From the NCBI GenBank assembly GCA_033032865.1, contig JAWHQI010000064.1:7688001-7752000 (forward strand): a DNA stretch of 64,000 nucleotides, given 5' to 3'. A program made the translations under genes and the position numbers. The DNA is from Dactylorhiza incarnata. Its lineage: Eukaryota; Streptophyta; Magnoliopsida; Asparagales; Orchidaceae. Positions 34,769 to 46,148 of this stretch are shown here, piece after piece. Each line of letters opens with the position of its first letter. Position 1 is the first letter of the stretch. The notes beneath the pieces are model-generated. The model was not told the origin of the DNA. It saw only the letters and a list, made by a program, of their open reading frames with translations, and made no database searches.

Positions 34769-36982
34769 ATGAACTTCCTTGATTCCCTTCAGACCCGCGT
34801 TGATAAGGGGGAGACCGGAAGAAAACCGAGGAAAGGAAAGATAAAGGTGCTCGGAAGAAGAAGAGTCATCGGTCTGACAAGGCCGGGCGATCTCTGAAGA
34901 CAGAACCTTCCGGGTCCAAGAAGAAAACTAGGGAAAGAACTGCAGAGGAAAGGAAAGCCGCCGAGGAATTGTCGACTAAGGAAAGAGATATTGAGACGGA
35001 GGCGGCGAAGATAAAAGCCGCAAGAGAAATAGTAGCTAAGGCCGAAGCTGAAGAAGAAGCGGCCAAAGCTAAAACCGCTGAAGAAGAAGCGGCTAAAGCT
35101 AAAGTCGCTGAAGAAGAAGCGGCTAAAGCCAAAGTCGCTGAAGAAGAAGCGGCTAAAGCTAAAGCCATTGAAGAGGAAGTGATTAAGGCCAAAGCAGCGG
35201 TGGAGGAGGCGGCTAGGGTCGAAGCCGCCGCGGTCTTGTCATCTGAGGAGAAAATCCTCGGAAAGAAGTCGGTAGAACCCGAAGTGGATCATCTCACACC
35301 TTCCTTCGACATAGATTTTACCTCATCAGGGACTCCTCTCATGAAGCTAAATATTGGAGAAGAAGGCGAAGTTGTCTCCTCCAGGACGGATGGATCGTCT
35401 ATCTCACCGGTCTTGATTATTGACGATTCCAGCCCTACAAGGCAGATCATCCCAGAGTCGGGGAAGAAAAAGAAGAGAAAGAGGGGCCATTAGTCAGCCG
35501 AGCGAATTGCCAAGAAACTTCAAAAGTTGAAGGCTGGAAATAAAGCCTTTAAGAAACCGACGGCAGACTGTCTTCAACATAATCCGCGCGTGAAAGAGGA
35601 AATCGACCCGCCCAATACCCCTCTTGCCAAGTCGGGCGATCTCATCCCAGATTCTGCGACTAGTATGTCGATCGGGGGCATCCTCAGAGGGATGGATTAT
35701 TTTTTGAATAAAGATATGTTACTTGATAACCCCATGACCTCGAGCCAAATTGTTTCTCCTGACGAAAATACTGGTGATTCTGAGAAGACCGCTCGAGAAG
35801 AGAAAGACCGGACCCTAGCCGGCCTGCGCTTAATAGGTGTAAAGGCGGAGAAGATACGGTCGCAAGGCAGGTCGCAGCTGCCCGACCCATTCGCTCCAGG
35901 TAAGCCCGGTGCGGATTATGAAACTATCCGCTTCTTCATTCCGCGACCTCGGAAAAAGCAAAATAAATTGTTGTTGAATCCGCCGCCGAGCTTCTTCCCT
36001 CTTCTTACTCAAACGCTGGCCGCCAGACGAAAGAATACTGAACGGACATTGCGAGAACAACGCCGGAGAATGGATACGGAACAGTTGAAGCGGCCTGTTT
36101 ATTCAGGCATTTCAATTTTTATAATTCCTTAATTATTCTATCCGCCTTTGGCTGTGCTAATTACAATTTTCTCTTGTAGACAAACCGGAGGACATGGTGA
36201 GACCGGGCGACCTGATCTCTAGCCTTCCACCTCTTCCCCAGATGCCAAATCTTATGCCAATATTAAATTCCGGACAGGAGGAGTTGGCCAACCTTCAGTT
36301 TCTTCTGAGTAACCTGGAAGTGAAGATAAGAGAGATGGAGAAGAAAGAAGAGGCCGCCCGGGTTGCGCTAGAGGTTGAAAGGAAAGAAAGACAAGAGGAG
36401 CGTCTGACGATCGAGGCCCATTTAGTGGCGGCGCGGGCTGACCTAGAGACTGCGCGGGCTGAGCTGGAGGCCGAGAAGAAAAGGAGGCCGGAGAACGAGG
36501 GAGCGTCGGAGGCTCGACTGGAATTTTAGAAGAAGGCGCGACTTGAAAAGGAACAGATGCTGATAGATCAAATCGCTACAATAACCGGGCGTCTTGATAG
36601 AGAGAAAAAGATGTCCTCGAAGCTTGAGGATGACTGTAAATATTATCAAAACAAATATCTTCGTATGACCAGAGAGATTGGCGAGAGTCGGCGCTCGTCT
36701 ATTGATGAAAGAGCTCGGATACCGAACCGCCCGGCTGTTGGGGCGAGCTCTAATCCTTTACTTATTATGGCGTCTGATCCTGCCGCGAATGATCCTGTCG
36801 GGGCCCCTTCTGCTCGTACGATCCTTGCTGCGCGGGTAGAAAGGGACGTCGCGCGGCTTCATAGCACGCTCAACCATATCCATTATCACTCAAGTCAAAT
36901 TTATAGCCTTCTTATTCAGACCGGTGACCAGGTCGCGCGGCTTCATCGTGAGGATAATCCCCAAGAGCCGCGTCAGCCATAA
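34769..36982 (+). pseudogene. Tat-2 antisense gene A (highly charged, helical repeat, coiled coils)
   Basis: No family recognised. MNFLDSLQTRVDKG is followed by a one-base shift in a G-run (about 34808). Then comes a long Lys/Glu/Ala-rich part with five near-copies of AEEEAAKAKV (30-bp DNA repeat, about 35050-35180), an acidic/Ser segment, and a basic KKKKRKRGH ending in TAG at 35491-35493. The frame continues open to about 36132. After an acceptor CTCTTGTAG at 36180, a coiled-coil exon follows (QEELANLQFLLSNLEVKIREM; RADLETARAELEAEKKRR), with a TAG at about 36528, to TAA at 36980-36982. The donor for this intron is unclear. The KKKKRKR run could be a nuclear signal. Same position and orientation as gene A of Tat-1, but sequence similarity is low by eye. 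Confidence 0.55.
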
Positions 36983-37385
36983 GCGGCTTTTAACTTTCTT
37001 GAACTATGTTTGTAATAATTTTTCCTCTTATTTACTCCCTGGGATGAACTGATGTTCTGGTCTACTTCGGATAGTATTTTCCTTTAGCGCCTTCTGTTGC
37101 GCCTATAATATGCATAGTTTATGCCGAATTGATGTGCAGGTCGCGCGACTAGCGCTGGATGCTTGTGATTTCTTGTCGAACTTTTATTTTCATGCTTATT
37201 ATAGGTTTTTGCTTAGTCGGTCTGACTTGCCTATGCGCAAGCTATTGCTCTTTCCTTCTATCTGTGCCACTTTACGTTATAATCTGCGCGGCTTGACGTC
37301 ATATCCGCGCTATAATTTGGTTATTTGCAGATCACTATCTCTATAAGTAGTAAGAATTACGGCGATTCATTCCATACTTTCTGAA
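36983..37385 (+). other. Spacer between Tat-2 antisense genes A and B
   Basis: No coding sequence is supported. GCGCGGC- and GGTCGCGCG-type motifs of the Tat-2 palindrome family occur here, and the gene B TATA box lies at its right end. Confidence 0.65.
37342..37349 (+). promoter_or_regulatory. TATA box for Tat-2 antisense gene B
   Basis: TATAAGTA in the context CTCTATAAGTAG, 44 bases upstream of the ATG at 37386. Confidence 0.5.
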
Positions 37386-39222
37386 ATGGCGCGAGCTAAG
37401 CAGCAGTCGTCGCGGTCTGAGAAAGCTCACGCGGTCTGAACTGACGCGGCTTCTGCTTTTCGATCGGCCAATCATAAGGAATGCCGCTTAACTCAAAGCG
37501 AGTTAGATGATTTTATTGCAGAATATATGGTTGGAAGCAATGTAACCGCCCGGCTTCCGTTACGTGACGAGCGGATAAATTCTTCGTCTTCTACCAAGAT
37601 CGTCATTCCCGTCGATCACTTTAAGTATGGCTTCAGATTTCCCCCTCCTCTTGAAGTCATCACTATTCTCGATCACTACGGGGTCGTGGCCGGACAGCTT
37701 CCGCCGAATTACATTGCCTCTATTTATAGTTTTATCTCGTATCTGCGGTCAGAGCGAGTTACTTTTTCGATTTCTTTGTTTCGAAACTTCTTTTCCATGC
37801 GGTCTACTCCGGACGCCGGAACTTCTGTTTTTAGAGGTCATATCTATTTTGGATGCCGAGGAATGAAAGTTGTGAACCTTGCGAACAAGGTTGCGAGCTG
37901 GTCCGAGCGGTATGCTATGTTTGAAGGCCCCCTAGGGCTGTTGCAGGTCAACCCGCAAGCGAGGAGTGCGGCGGACTTCAAGTCGGTTAAGCTCGGAGAA
38001 GCGGAGCAGAAGATCTTTGAATCCTTGGAGAATGAGCGACTTGATGTGAACTATTACATTCCATTGTTCGCGCAGCTGGCGGATGTTCGCCCGGAGGACA
38101 GTAAGCTTCTCCTCAACTCATCATTTTATAACCGTGCGGACTGTTTTCTTAAGCCTTAAATTCCTGCAGCTGCCACAGTCGTTCCTTTGAACAAGTCGGT
38201 TACTCCGGCCGCTCCAGTTCTGACCCAAAGGGAGAAAAGACAAAAGAAATCCGACCCGCAGTGGTCTGAAGATGAGAGCCTGGCTTCTTCGGGCGATTTT
38301 GAGCTTCTTCGTTCTTGCAGTTATCCGCGCGATCTGAAGGGAAAGCCGACGGTCCTTTGGCATAAGGATGGTGACTGCGTGCAGTTATCCACTGCTCTCC
38401 CATTCTGGGGGAGTGAGAAAATTAGTCGGCATGCGTTAGCCGCTGGGGCCGCCATGTATGGCCGAAAAACTTTGAAGAGATTGAAGAGAGTTCCGGAAGA
38501 GGAACTTTCCAGAGTAGCCGCACAGGCCGGCGCCTGGGGTTTTGCGGCCAACCATTTTATGGCCCTTTCGTATAAACGACTGGTATCGGCCCATACTTAT
38601 CTGGAGAAGAAGTTCGCCGACCAGGCCGATGAGAATGCTAAGCTTAAGGAGATTATTGCGGTAAGTCTTCGACAAACACTTCGGGCTTATCATTTTCAGA
38701 CCGCGCGACCTGATATCTATTCTCTTTTTGTAGCATCAATACGACATGGACAATCCGGATTTCCAAGACAAGGTCTTCCCTCATGTAGCCGAAGGGATTG
38801 ATGGTGCTCTGAATCGCTTACGGGATCGGGACGGCCTGGCCGATGGCTTTGAGGATACAACCTTCCCGGATCTTTATCCCGACCTGAAGGACAAATTAAA
38901 CGAAATAACCCGCCGAGCCAAGGGGAAAGACAAGGTCGAATCTAGTAGCACTGAGGAAGAGAGCAGTGAAGATGAAGTCGAGAAAGAGCCCGCCACGGAT
39001 GTCGAAGGAGAAAGAGATGGCTCTGATGTAGAATCCAGCGATTCTGAAGAGACCGGACGGTCTCGGACTCGCAAGTAGGGCGGCTCAGGTACTTCGGAAA
39101 GCTCGAGTGGTAGCTCCTCGGGGTCCTCCACTCCCAGCCGAGGATATTCGCCTGACTTAAACATTTCTGGCGATGAAGATTCGAGTTCCCCTGCAACCAA
39201 GAAACTCAAGCCGGACGAGTAG
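37386..39222 (+). pseudogene. Tat-2 antisense gene B (putative gypsy-type transposon domain), three exons
   Basis: Exon 1 (37386-38100): MARAKQQSSRSEK, a TGA at 37437-37439, then an open frame with ELDDFIAEY, FKYGFRFPPPLEVITILDHY and SFISYLRSERVTFSISLFRN. This resembles Pfam PF04195 (putative gypsy type transposon), a domain reported in extra ORFs of Tat-branch elements. Intron 1 is 38101-38169 (69 bp, GTAAGC...CTGCAG). Exon 2 (38170-38660) ends in a coiled coil (YLEKKFADQADENAKLKEI). Intron 2 is 38661-38733 (73 bp, GTAAGT...TTTGTAG). Exon 3 (38734-39222) encodes FQDKVFPHVAEGIDGALNRL and an acidic Ser/Glu tail with a TAG at 39076-39078, ending KKLKPDE. Both junctions keep the frame. Intron positions and sizes match Tat-1. 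Two stops in otherwise open exons mean a recently dead copy. Function unknown. Confidence 0.75.
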
Positions 39223-39617
39223 TTCCTTTTGTATTTTCCTTTTGAGTTTCGTTTTTTACTTTTGCACGACCGACGGTTTGGTTTTTGTTAACCGGTCAGT
39301 CATGAATCAATGTAAAGATATTTTGAAAATGGAATGGAAAATTTTTACCTGTTCAGCGGTTTGTCTTTGCTTACTTGTATTCACTGCGATATCCTTCTAT
39401 GTTAGATAATTGACCCTTCTAACCAAGTCGTGCGACTTAATATTTAACTCACCCGGTTAGGATAATAATCTTCATAGGATTCCGGTAAAGTAATCATCAG
39501 CAAAAAAACTCAATCTCATAGCTTGTTTCTTCAATCCGGATCGAGCTGATTTGATTCATCTCGAGAAGGTGTTAACTTATTATGAATGTATTATGATATC
39601 CAGGGAGCCGGACATAA
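39223..39617. other. Tat-2 spacer before the nested element
   Basis: 3' flank of antisense gene B; T-rich, no gene seen. It continues at 46149 after the nested element. Confidence 0.7.
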
Positions 39618-39622
39618 CCAAG
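39618..39622. repeat. Target site duplication CCAAG (left copy)
   Basis: Repeated at 46144-46148 on the other side of the non-autonomous element. Confidence 0.94.
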
Positions 39623-41285
39623 TGATGCGATAATTCGGCAAGTGCACCGGTCGCGCAAGTAATAATAATGGGGAAAATCCCTGAGTGTCGGTCTCTTGAG
39701 GAACACAGTAAGGTGGAGTTAGGTTTCGAGGAAGGACTTGAGATTGAAGTCCTTAAATCGGATGGAATGCGAGGGAGTTGGGTTGGCTTTTGGAAAATAA
39801 AATAAAAGCTATCAACTACTCCTATGCAATGCCGCTATGCAATGCTTCGCTTGGCGGGATGGAGACTAGGCAGGCCTTGAGCGCGCTACGTCGCAAGGGC
39901 GGATGGACGAGTAGGCAAGCGGAATCGAACTGTGCAGGCCTTGAGCGCACTGCTTCGTTAGGCGGGATGGAATACACGGGCCGCGATGCCACGCTTCGGT
40001 AGGCGGATGGACGAGTAGGCTAACGGAATGAGGGTCGCAAGCACCTCATCAACAAGCACGCCACTAGCAATTGCTAGTGCGGCACCGGACGTGACGGCAG
40101 GATGGAGGATGGATGGTGGCGCACCTCAAGCACACAAATAAACAAAAGAGTACTTCACATAGACATGAAATAACTTTAAATAGCAAGGTCTATAGTGTTC
40201 TTCATCAAAATACAGAAGATCTAACTATTACAACAATCAATAAAAGGAGAACAAGGCAAGAAATCGACCGAATCCGAAGGCTCGTTGGAGATTCACGGTT
40301 GGAATCGCCGGGTTATCAATCCGCGTCCAAGCTCGGTCCGCAACTACGTCCGGGGTAGAGAGAGCTGTCACGACTCTCCAATGGACCCGTCTTCTTCGTG
40401 TCACGATCCGGTAGAGGTTGCAAACTTCCTCTTGCTTGATGGTAATGGCGGCTAGGTCTTCCTTTGGAGCTCTTGGATGAAGGAGGAGACCGAGAGGAAA
40501 CTCCGGCTCAAGATTGGCGTGAAGAGCAAGCCCGGAGCACCTCCATATGGTGGGCGACGGTGGAGGGGCGAATCTGGATGGAACCGGGCGGAAAACGGCG
40601 GCTGAAATTCGGGATCTGACCTAAAATCGCGAGCAGGACAATTTATAGGCGCTGGAATAACAGTGCGCACGGTCATTGGCGCACGACCAGTGGTCATGCG
40701 CACTAGAATCCTGTGATCGTGCGCTCTGCCTGGACGGAGCCTACAAAGACAGAAATTATAAAATAACATGTTCGCACGACCAGTGGCGCACGACCGGTGG
40801 TCGTGCGCACTATCGTAGGTGGTCGTGCGCACTGGTTGAAACAGAACTCATGAAATTGATGATAAGTGCGCACGAACAGTGGCGCACGACCGGTGGTCGT
40901 GCGCACTATCGTAGATGGTCGTGCGCACTGCACCAAACAGAACTCATGAAAAAGTGTTAAGTGCACACGATCAGTGGCGCACGACCAGTGGTCGTGCGCA
41001 ATAGAACCAGTGATCGTGCGCAGTGTTCCTGTGCAGAATTGCACCGGAAGCACCTGCACGACTCCTGTTCTAGCGTACAACCACGAATCCAGCTACTGAA
41101 AGTGGCACCTAACAGTGCATGAAAACTACTAATGAAGATAAACATGAAAACACACCAAAATGGGCCTAGAAGTGCACATAGCAAGTGATAACAAATATAA
41201 GCTAAAACAAGGCTAAAGTGCAGTGGAATGACTAGATAAACGGCCCAGATGAGTCCATATATGTGTATATAATCGGGACTCATCA
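39623..41285 (-). repeat. Non-autonomous element 3' LTR (left copy)
   Basis: Direct repeat of 44480-46143. Between about 40660 and 41030 it carries many copies of GCGCACGACC/GGTCGTGCGC, forming near-perfect palindromes such as CGCACGACCAGTGGTCGTGCG. The minus-strand TATAAATTG sits at about 40640, directly downstream in element sense. Confidence 0.94.
40660..41030. repeat. GCGCACGACC palindrome cluster
   Basis: At least ten GCGCACGAcC or GGTCGTGCGC half-sites, often arranged head to head around AGT or GGT, spread across 370 bp. Repeated at 45520-45890 in the other LTR. It lies just upstream of the LTR TATA box in element sense. Confidence 0.85.
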
Positions 41286-43024
41286 CACCCCCAGACTTAC
41301 CTGTTTGCGCGTCCCGAGCAAACAAATTCTAAGCGAACGGGGAAAGAAAAGTAGATGGCTTAAAACTACAATATAGAGTACCATGCGAAGTCGCATGCTC
41401 ACGTGCATAAGAAGAATAGTAGAGAAGATTTCTGATTATATAAACAGTCTATATATTTCTAAAAGAGTAAAAGCATATTACAACTACTCAAAATGGTGAA
41501 AAGCGGTGAATCGTTCGGTCATGCATACGGAGAAAGTAAACTAAACGCTGAGATGAGCATTGCTCATGATTGGGATGCCGGACAAACTCCACCGAAATCC
41601 ATCGGTGTCGGTGACCATAGGCTTGCCCGGTCACATTCTCTCCACGGCACTGGTTTGGCTCAAATGCGTGAATCAATAGGACTTTAGGTTTTAAATGGGG
41701 CTTGGGTTTAGGTGAGGTATACAATGATAAAGACGATGGTTCAAATACTAAACCCAAATGAGCTAATGCAGGAAACTATCCTCATTCACCACACAAACAT
41801 GCGGGTACACAACACCCCCAGACTTGGACTTAACAGCATGGGTGCGTGCACCGCCTACTCCCAAACATAAATCTATACATAAAGATTTTCAATTAAACAC
41901 TCCTTCTCTTTCCTTTCATTTTAACTTCTTTTCTTTTTTCTCATTTTTTTTTCTTTTCTTATCATTTTCAGCAAATAAACAAAAGGACACATCCACATCT
42001 TCACAAACATATTACCACATCAGCAACCCAACTCATGAAAATAATAAACAGCTAAAGCTCAAATTTTGGGTGTGCGACTAGGATTGGCTTTTGGGCTTTG
42101 GTGAAATAAAAGTGGGGTTGAATCAAAGAACGGGTAGGCACAACTGGGCTAGCGAGGATATAGCGGTAGAGATAGGCACAAAGGCTCAACCGGGCCAAAA
42201 TGATGGCCTATATCACATTCACACAATTGACTAACCGTATACCCATGCTTCAAGAATCGCCTGGGGCAAGTTCTAGCCACCGAGAAAGATTCTCCTTTCT
42301 CCCGACTCAAGCAATACGAATTTAGCGATCGTTTACACACATCCCTATGCTACCGTTTGATTCACACCGGATTCACCATTTGAGTAGAGTAAACAACATT
42401 TACACTAATAGAGAAAATATAAAACCATAAGTATAAAGAGAAGTCTAATCTACACGAATTTCTATGCAACCGAGCACTCGACTAGGAGCACTACTAGAGT
42501 CAACATTTTACTCTGCTGCATAGTCCTAAGCCATCACCTAGACTTTCCCAAATAAGCAGAAGAATTAAATTCACTACAGAGCACGCATACAGACGAGTAC
42601 GCGCTCAAGTGGGTGCTGTGGTGTGCAATGAAAATAAACAAAACATTTTAAATGAAATCTTCTAGTATGCAGTGCAATAGTGCACGTGAGCGGGTAAACA
42701 AAACTACTCTCCCCCAGACTTAAACTAAACAATCCACAGAATATATGACATGAAAATCAGAAAAAACTAGGGAAAGAGAGTACTCAGTGCTCAGAAATGA
42801 GCACACCAGAAGATTGGCGTTTAAACCACGACTAAGCTGCAGCATCCGCCATCCAGAAGAAGTACCTGCAGGGGTCAGCTCCGCAAAACAAAAGAAACAG
42901 AAAAAGATAAACTACAATACTACAGCTAACTAAACAGGATTGAATAAAATAAAATGCATGAAAAGTAAGATAACTACTGGGGTTATTGTCATCCCAGCAC
43001 GACTTATTCAGATTTTGTACAGTT
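41286..43024 (-). other. Non-coding 3' interior of the non-autonomous element with repeated PPT-like tracts
   Basis: The PPT (minus strand AAGTCTGGGGGTG, 41286-41298) abuts the 3' LTR. Its upstream sequence (minus strand) is TTTGCTCGGGACGCGCAAA, a hairpin with arms TTTGC/GCAAA. Further AAGTCTGGGGG-type tracts occur at about 41810-41823 and 42711-42724. No coding sequence is supported. Confidence 0.75.
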
Positions 43025-44224
43025 CTAGCTTATAGGCCTATGAAAAGAAAAGTGCACAGGTAACTGTTCTAATATGCGCATCGGTAGAGGGTACCGATAT
43101 GGAGACAGAGCAGTCACCCCTCTACCTAAATATAGATACCTGCTCCTCACAGGTAGAGGGTAGAGAATGTAAGAAAAGGAGGAGGCCTGGTCCTCACTCA
43201 TCTCACAAAACACATCCTTGCCTAGCAAGGTATCGTCAACAGGGAGGCAGCAGGAGGAAAAGGCAATGGGTGGAGCTTCCTCAACGGAGGGGGAATAAAC
43301 CTCCTCACATGAGAGGATACTCTCATCATTGACTTGAGCAAAAAGCTCCAAGTCCTCCTGGGGCACCTGTAAAGACTCAACCTGCACAGGCTCGGAAGAA
43401 GAAGGGGGGTCCAGAAAGAAACGAGAAGAAAAACGTAAATCATCAACAATCTGGGGAGTGATCCCGGTTTCACTCCCAGCAAGATCCAAGGGTAGATCGC
43501 TATCATCATCGTAAATATCATGGCGAGGGGGACTTGAGAACTCAGGAGCCTCAGTGGTGATTTGGACCTCCTCGTCCCATGAAGAAGTGCAAACCTCCTC
43601 ATCAGAGAGAGTATCCTCCTCATCCCACCGAGGTGTATCATCGTGTTCAAAGTATTCATTCTCCCCCTCAGGGAAAATGACATCCTCATCCCACTTTGGA
43701 GCACCCTCTGAGTCAGAAGCATCGCCCAGCTCCTTTACTTCGATAGGATCATAAAGAATATGTGTAGAAAAATCATGCAAAGAAACTGGAGGGACAAAAA
43801 TATTCGGTTCCTCCGCAAAAAGATCTGCTAAAGCCTCCCCGATGGAAAGAATACTTTCCTCATCATACTCAGGTGCATCTAGGAGCTCCCATTCCTCTCC
43901 TTGTTGGCTAACAGATGAGTGATCATCATCACTGAGAGTGAAGCCATAAACAGGGAGTGAGGAGTCCGTGCACGAGACAAGCTCAGGGGTAGAGGGCACA
44001 ATTGCCTCCATGGGTAAAGAATGAGCGATAGGGACAATGTTGTCCTGAGTGGAGGGGTGGCGGTCAGGCTTGAAAAGACTAGGACAGTCCTTCAATTCAT
44101 GACCCTCTCCTCGACACAACAAGCAAACAATGTTCCTACACTGCCTAGCATTCAACTCATTCATTTGGTCTATATAATAAACCATCTTATCATTAAAGCC
44201 AGGTGAAATATCCCATGACGACAT
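43025..44224 (-). CDS. Zinc-knuckle acidic protein (gag-derived?), 399 aa, intact
   Basis: ATG at 44224, chosen because it is the first ATG of the open frame (MSSWDISPGF); the stop is at 43025-43027. One perfect CCHC knuckle, CLLCRGEGHELKDC (CX2CX4HX4C), lies near residues 35-48. The rest is strongly acidic and repetitive, with several P(K/R)WDED/E-like motifs (APKWDEDV, TPRWDEED, TSSWDEEV) between about residues 170 and 230, and no capsid, protease or transmembrane segment. The knuckle suggests nucleic-acid binding as in retroviral nucleocapsid; the rest matches nothing I know. It is the only long uninterrupted ORF of this element. An intact frame in a non-autonomous element hints at selection for a role in cis. 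Expression is unproven. Confidence 0.65.
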   Translation of the reverse strand: MSSWDISPGFNDKMVYYIDQMNELNARQCRNIVCLLCRGEGHELKDCPSLFKPDRHPSTQDNIVPIAHSLPMEAIVPSTPELVSCTDSSLPVYGFTLSDDDHSSVSQQGEEWELLDAPEYDEESILSIGEALADLFAEEPNIFVPPVSLHDFSTHILYDPIEVKELGDASDSEGAPKWDEDVIFPEGENEYFEHDDTPRWDEEDTLSDEEVCTSSWDEEVQITTEAPEFSSPPRHDIYDDDSDLPLDLAGSETGITPQIVDDLRFSSRFFLDPPSSSEPVQVESLQVPQEDLELFAQVNDESILSCEEVYSPSVEEAPPIAFSSCCLPVDDTLLGKDVFCEMSEDQASSFSYILYPLPVRSRYLYLGRGVTALSPYRYPLPMRILEQLPVHFSFHRPIS

Positions 44225-44479
44225 ATTTGACAATTAAAGCAGATATAACGAGACTGAAATTCTGTGCAAGAAAATTTACACAAACTAATAAAACTTCTTG
44301 GATTAGACTTGCCTAAAACTTTAAAATAAGAGGGAAAGAAATAAAAACAAGCAGAAGAAAATTAAAAGGCAAACAAAAATAATAAAGCGGCTATACACAC
44401 TGGAAGAACTACTATCTCTCGGCTCTCCCTCTCAAGAAAACTCACACGACTGTGTTCCCCGGCAACGGCGCCAAAAACT
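44225..44479 (-). other. Leader and primer site region of the non-autonomous element
   Basis: Untranslated leader of 255 bp. The primer site TGGCGCCGTTGCCGGGG on the minus strand at 44457-44473 is an exact complement of the plant tRNA-Asp 3' end, 6 bases inside the 5' LTR. Confidence 0.9.
44457..44473 (-). promoter_or_regulatory. Primer-binding site, exact tRNA-Asp match
   Basis: A 17-base exact match to the complement of the tRNA-Asp 3' end (CCCCGGCAACGGCGCCA), as used by Athila-type elements. Confidence 0.93.
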
Positions 44480-46143
44480 TGATGCGATAATTCGGCAAGT
44501 GCACCGGTCGCGCAAGTAATAATAATGGGGAAAATCCCCGAGTGTCGGTCTCTTGAGGAACACAGTAAGGTGGAGTTAGGTTTCGAGGAAGGACTTGAGA
44601 TTGAAGTCCTTAAATCGGATGGAATGCGAGGGAGTTGGGTTGGCTTTTGGAAAATAAAATAAAAGCTATCAACTACTCCTATGCAATGCCGCTATGCAAT
44701 GCTTCGCTTGGCGGGATGGAGACTAGGCAGGCCTTGAGCGCGCTGCGTCGCAAGGGCGGATGGACGAGTAGGCAAGCGGAATCGAACTGTGCAGGCCTTG
44801 AGCGCACTGCTTCGTTAGGCGGGATGGAATACACGGGCCGCGATGACACGCTTCGGTAGGCGGATGGACGAGTAGGCTAACGGAATGAGGGTCGCAAGCA
44901 CCTCATCAACAAGCACGCCACTAGCAATTGCTAGTGCGGCACCGGACGTGACGGCGGGATGGAGGATGGATGGTGGCGCACCTCAAGCACACAAATAAAC
45001 AAAAGAGTACTTCACATAGACATGAAATAACTTTAAATAGCAAGGTCTATAGTGTTCTTCATCAAAATACAAAAGATCTAACTATTACAACAATCAATAA
45101 AAGGAGAACAAGGCAAGAAATCGACTGAATCCGAAGGCTCGTTGGAGATTCACGGTTGGAATCGTCGGGTTGTCAATCCGCGTTCAAGCTCGGTCCGCAA
45201 CTACGTCCGGGGTAGAGAGAGCTGTCACGACTCTCCAATGGACCCGTCTTCTTCGTGTCACGATCCGATAGAGGTTGCAAACTTCCTCTTGCTTGATGGT
45301 AATGGCGGCTAGGTCTTCCTTTGGAGCTCTTGGATGAAGGAGGAGGCCGAGAGGAAACTCCGGCTCAAGATTGGCGTGAAGAGCAAGCCCGGAGCACCTC
45401 CATATGGTGGGCGACGGTGGAGGGGCGAATCTGGACGGAACCGGGCGGAAAACGGCGGCTGAAATTCGGGATCTGACCTAAAATCGCGAGCAGGACAATT
45501 TATAGGCGCTGGAATAAACAGTGCGCACGGTCATTGGCGCACGACCAGTGGTCGTGCGCACTAGAATCCTGTGATCGTGCGCTCTGCCTGGACGGAGCCT
45601 GCAAAGACAGAAATTATAAAATAACATGTTCGCACGACCAGTGGCGCACGACCGGTGGTCGTGCGCACTATCGTAGGTGGTCGTGCGCACTGGTTGAAAC
45701 AGAACTCATGAAATTGATGATAAGTGCGCACGAACAGTGGCGCACGACCGGTGGTCATGCGCACTATCGTAGATGGTCGTGCGCACTGCACCAAACAGAA
45801 CTCATGAAAAAGTGTTAAGTGCACACGATCAGTGGCGCACGACCAGTGGTCGTGCGCAATAGAACCAGTGATCGTGCGCAGTGTTCCTGTGCAGAATTGC
45901 ACCGGAAGCACCTGCACGACTCCTGTTCTAGCGTACAACCACGAATCCAGCTACTGAAAGTGGCACCTAACTGTGCATGAAAACTACTAATGAAGATAAA
46001 CATGAAAACACACCAAAATGGGCCTAGAAGTGCACATAGCAAGTGATAACAAATATAAGCTAAAACAAGGCTAAAGTGTAGTGGAATGACTAGATAAACG
46101 GCCCAGATGAGTCCATATATGTGTATATAATCGGGACTCATCA
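44480..46143 (-). repeat. Non-autonomous element 5' LTR (right copy)
   Basis: 1,664 bp, TG...CA. Minus-strand TATAAATT at 45498-45505 is the likely core promoter, with the palindrome cluster 45520-45890 immediately upstream. Confidence 0.94.
45498..45505 (-). promoter_or_regulatory. TATA box of non-autonomous element 5' LTR
   Basis: TATAAATT on the minus strand, same placement relative to the palindrome cluster as in Athila-1. Confidence 0.6.
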
Positions 46144-46148
46144 CCAAG
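46144..46148. repeat. Target site duplication CCAAG (right copy)
   Basis: Equals 39618-39622. Confidence 0.94.

Larger units (their letters stand above)
39623..46143 (-). mobile_element. Non-autonomous Athila-like LTR element with a zinc-knuckle-only ORF
   Basis: 6,521 bp, LTRs of 1,663 and 1,664 bp (about 1% different by eye), TSD CCAAG, a perfect tRNA-Asp primer site and a PPT. The 3.2 kb interior has no protease, RT, RNase H or integrase, only one 399-codon ORF on the minus strand. LTR ends (TGATGAGTCCC...CGCATCA in element sense), primer and PPT context resemble Athila elements, so an Athila-branch element probably mobilises it. Similar in concept to LARDs (large retrotransposon derivatives), but with a retained ORF. 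Confidence 0.93.

Noticed and set aside
34866..35192. Ser/Ala-rich 108-codon ORF on the minus strand
   Set aside because: Shadow of the GAAGAAGCGGC-type repeat encoding AEEEAAKAK on the plus strand.
44457..44473. tRNA-Asp gene fragment
   Set aside because: Only the 3' terminal complement is present, next to an LTR; it is a primer-binding site.
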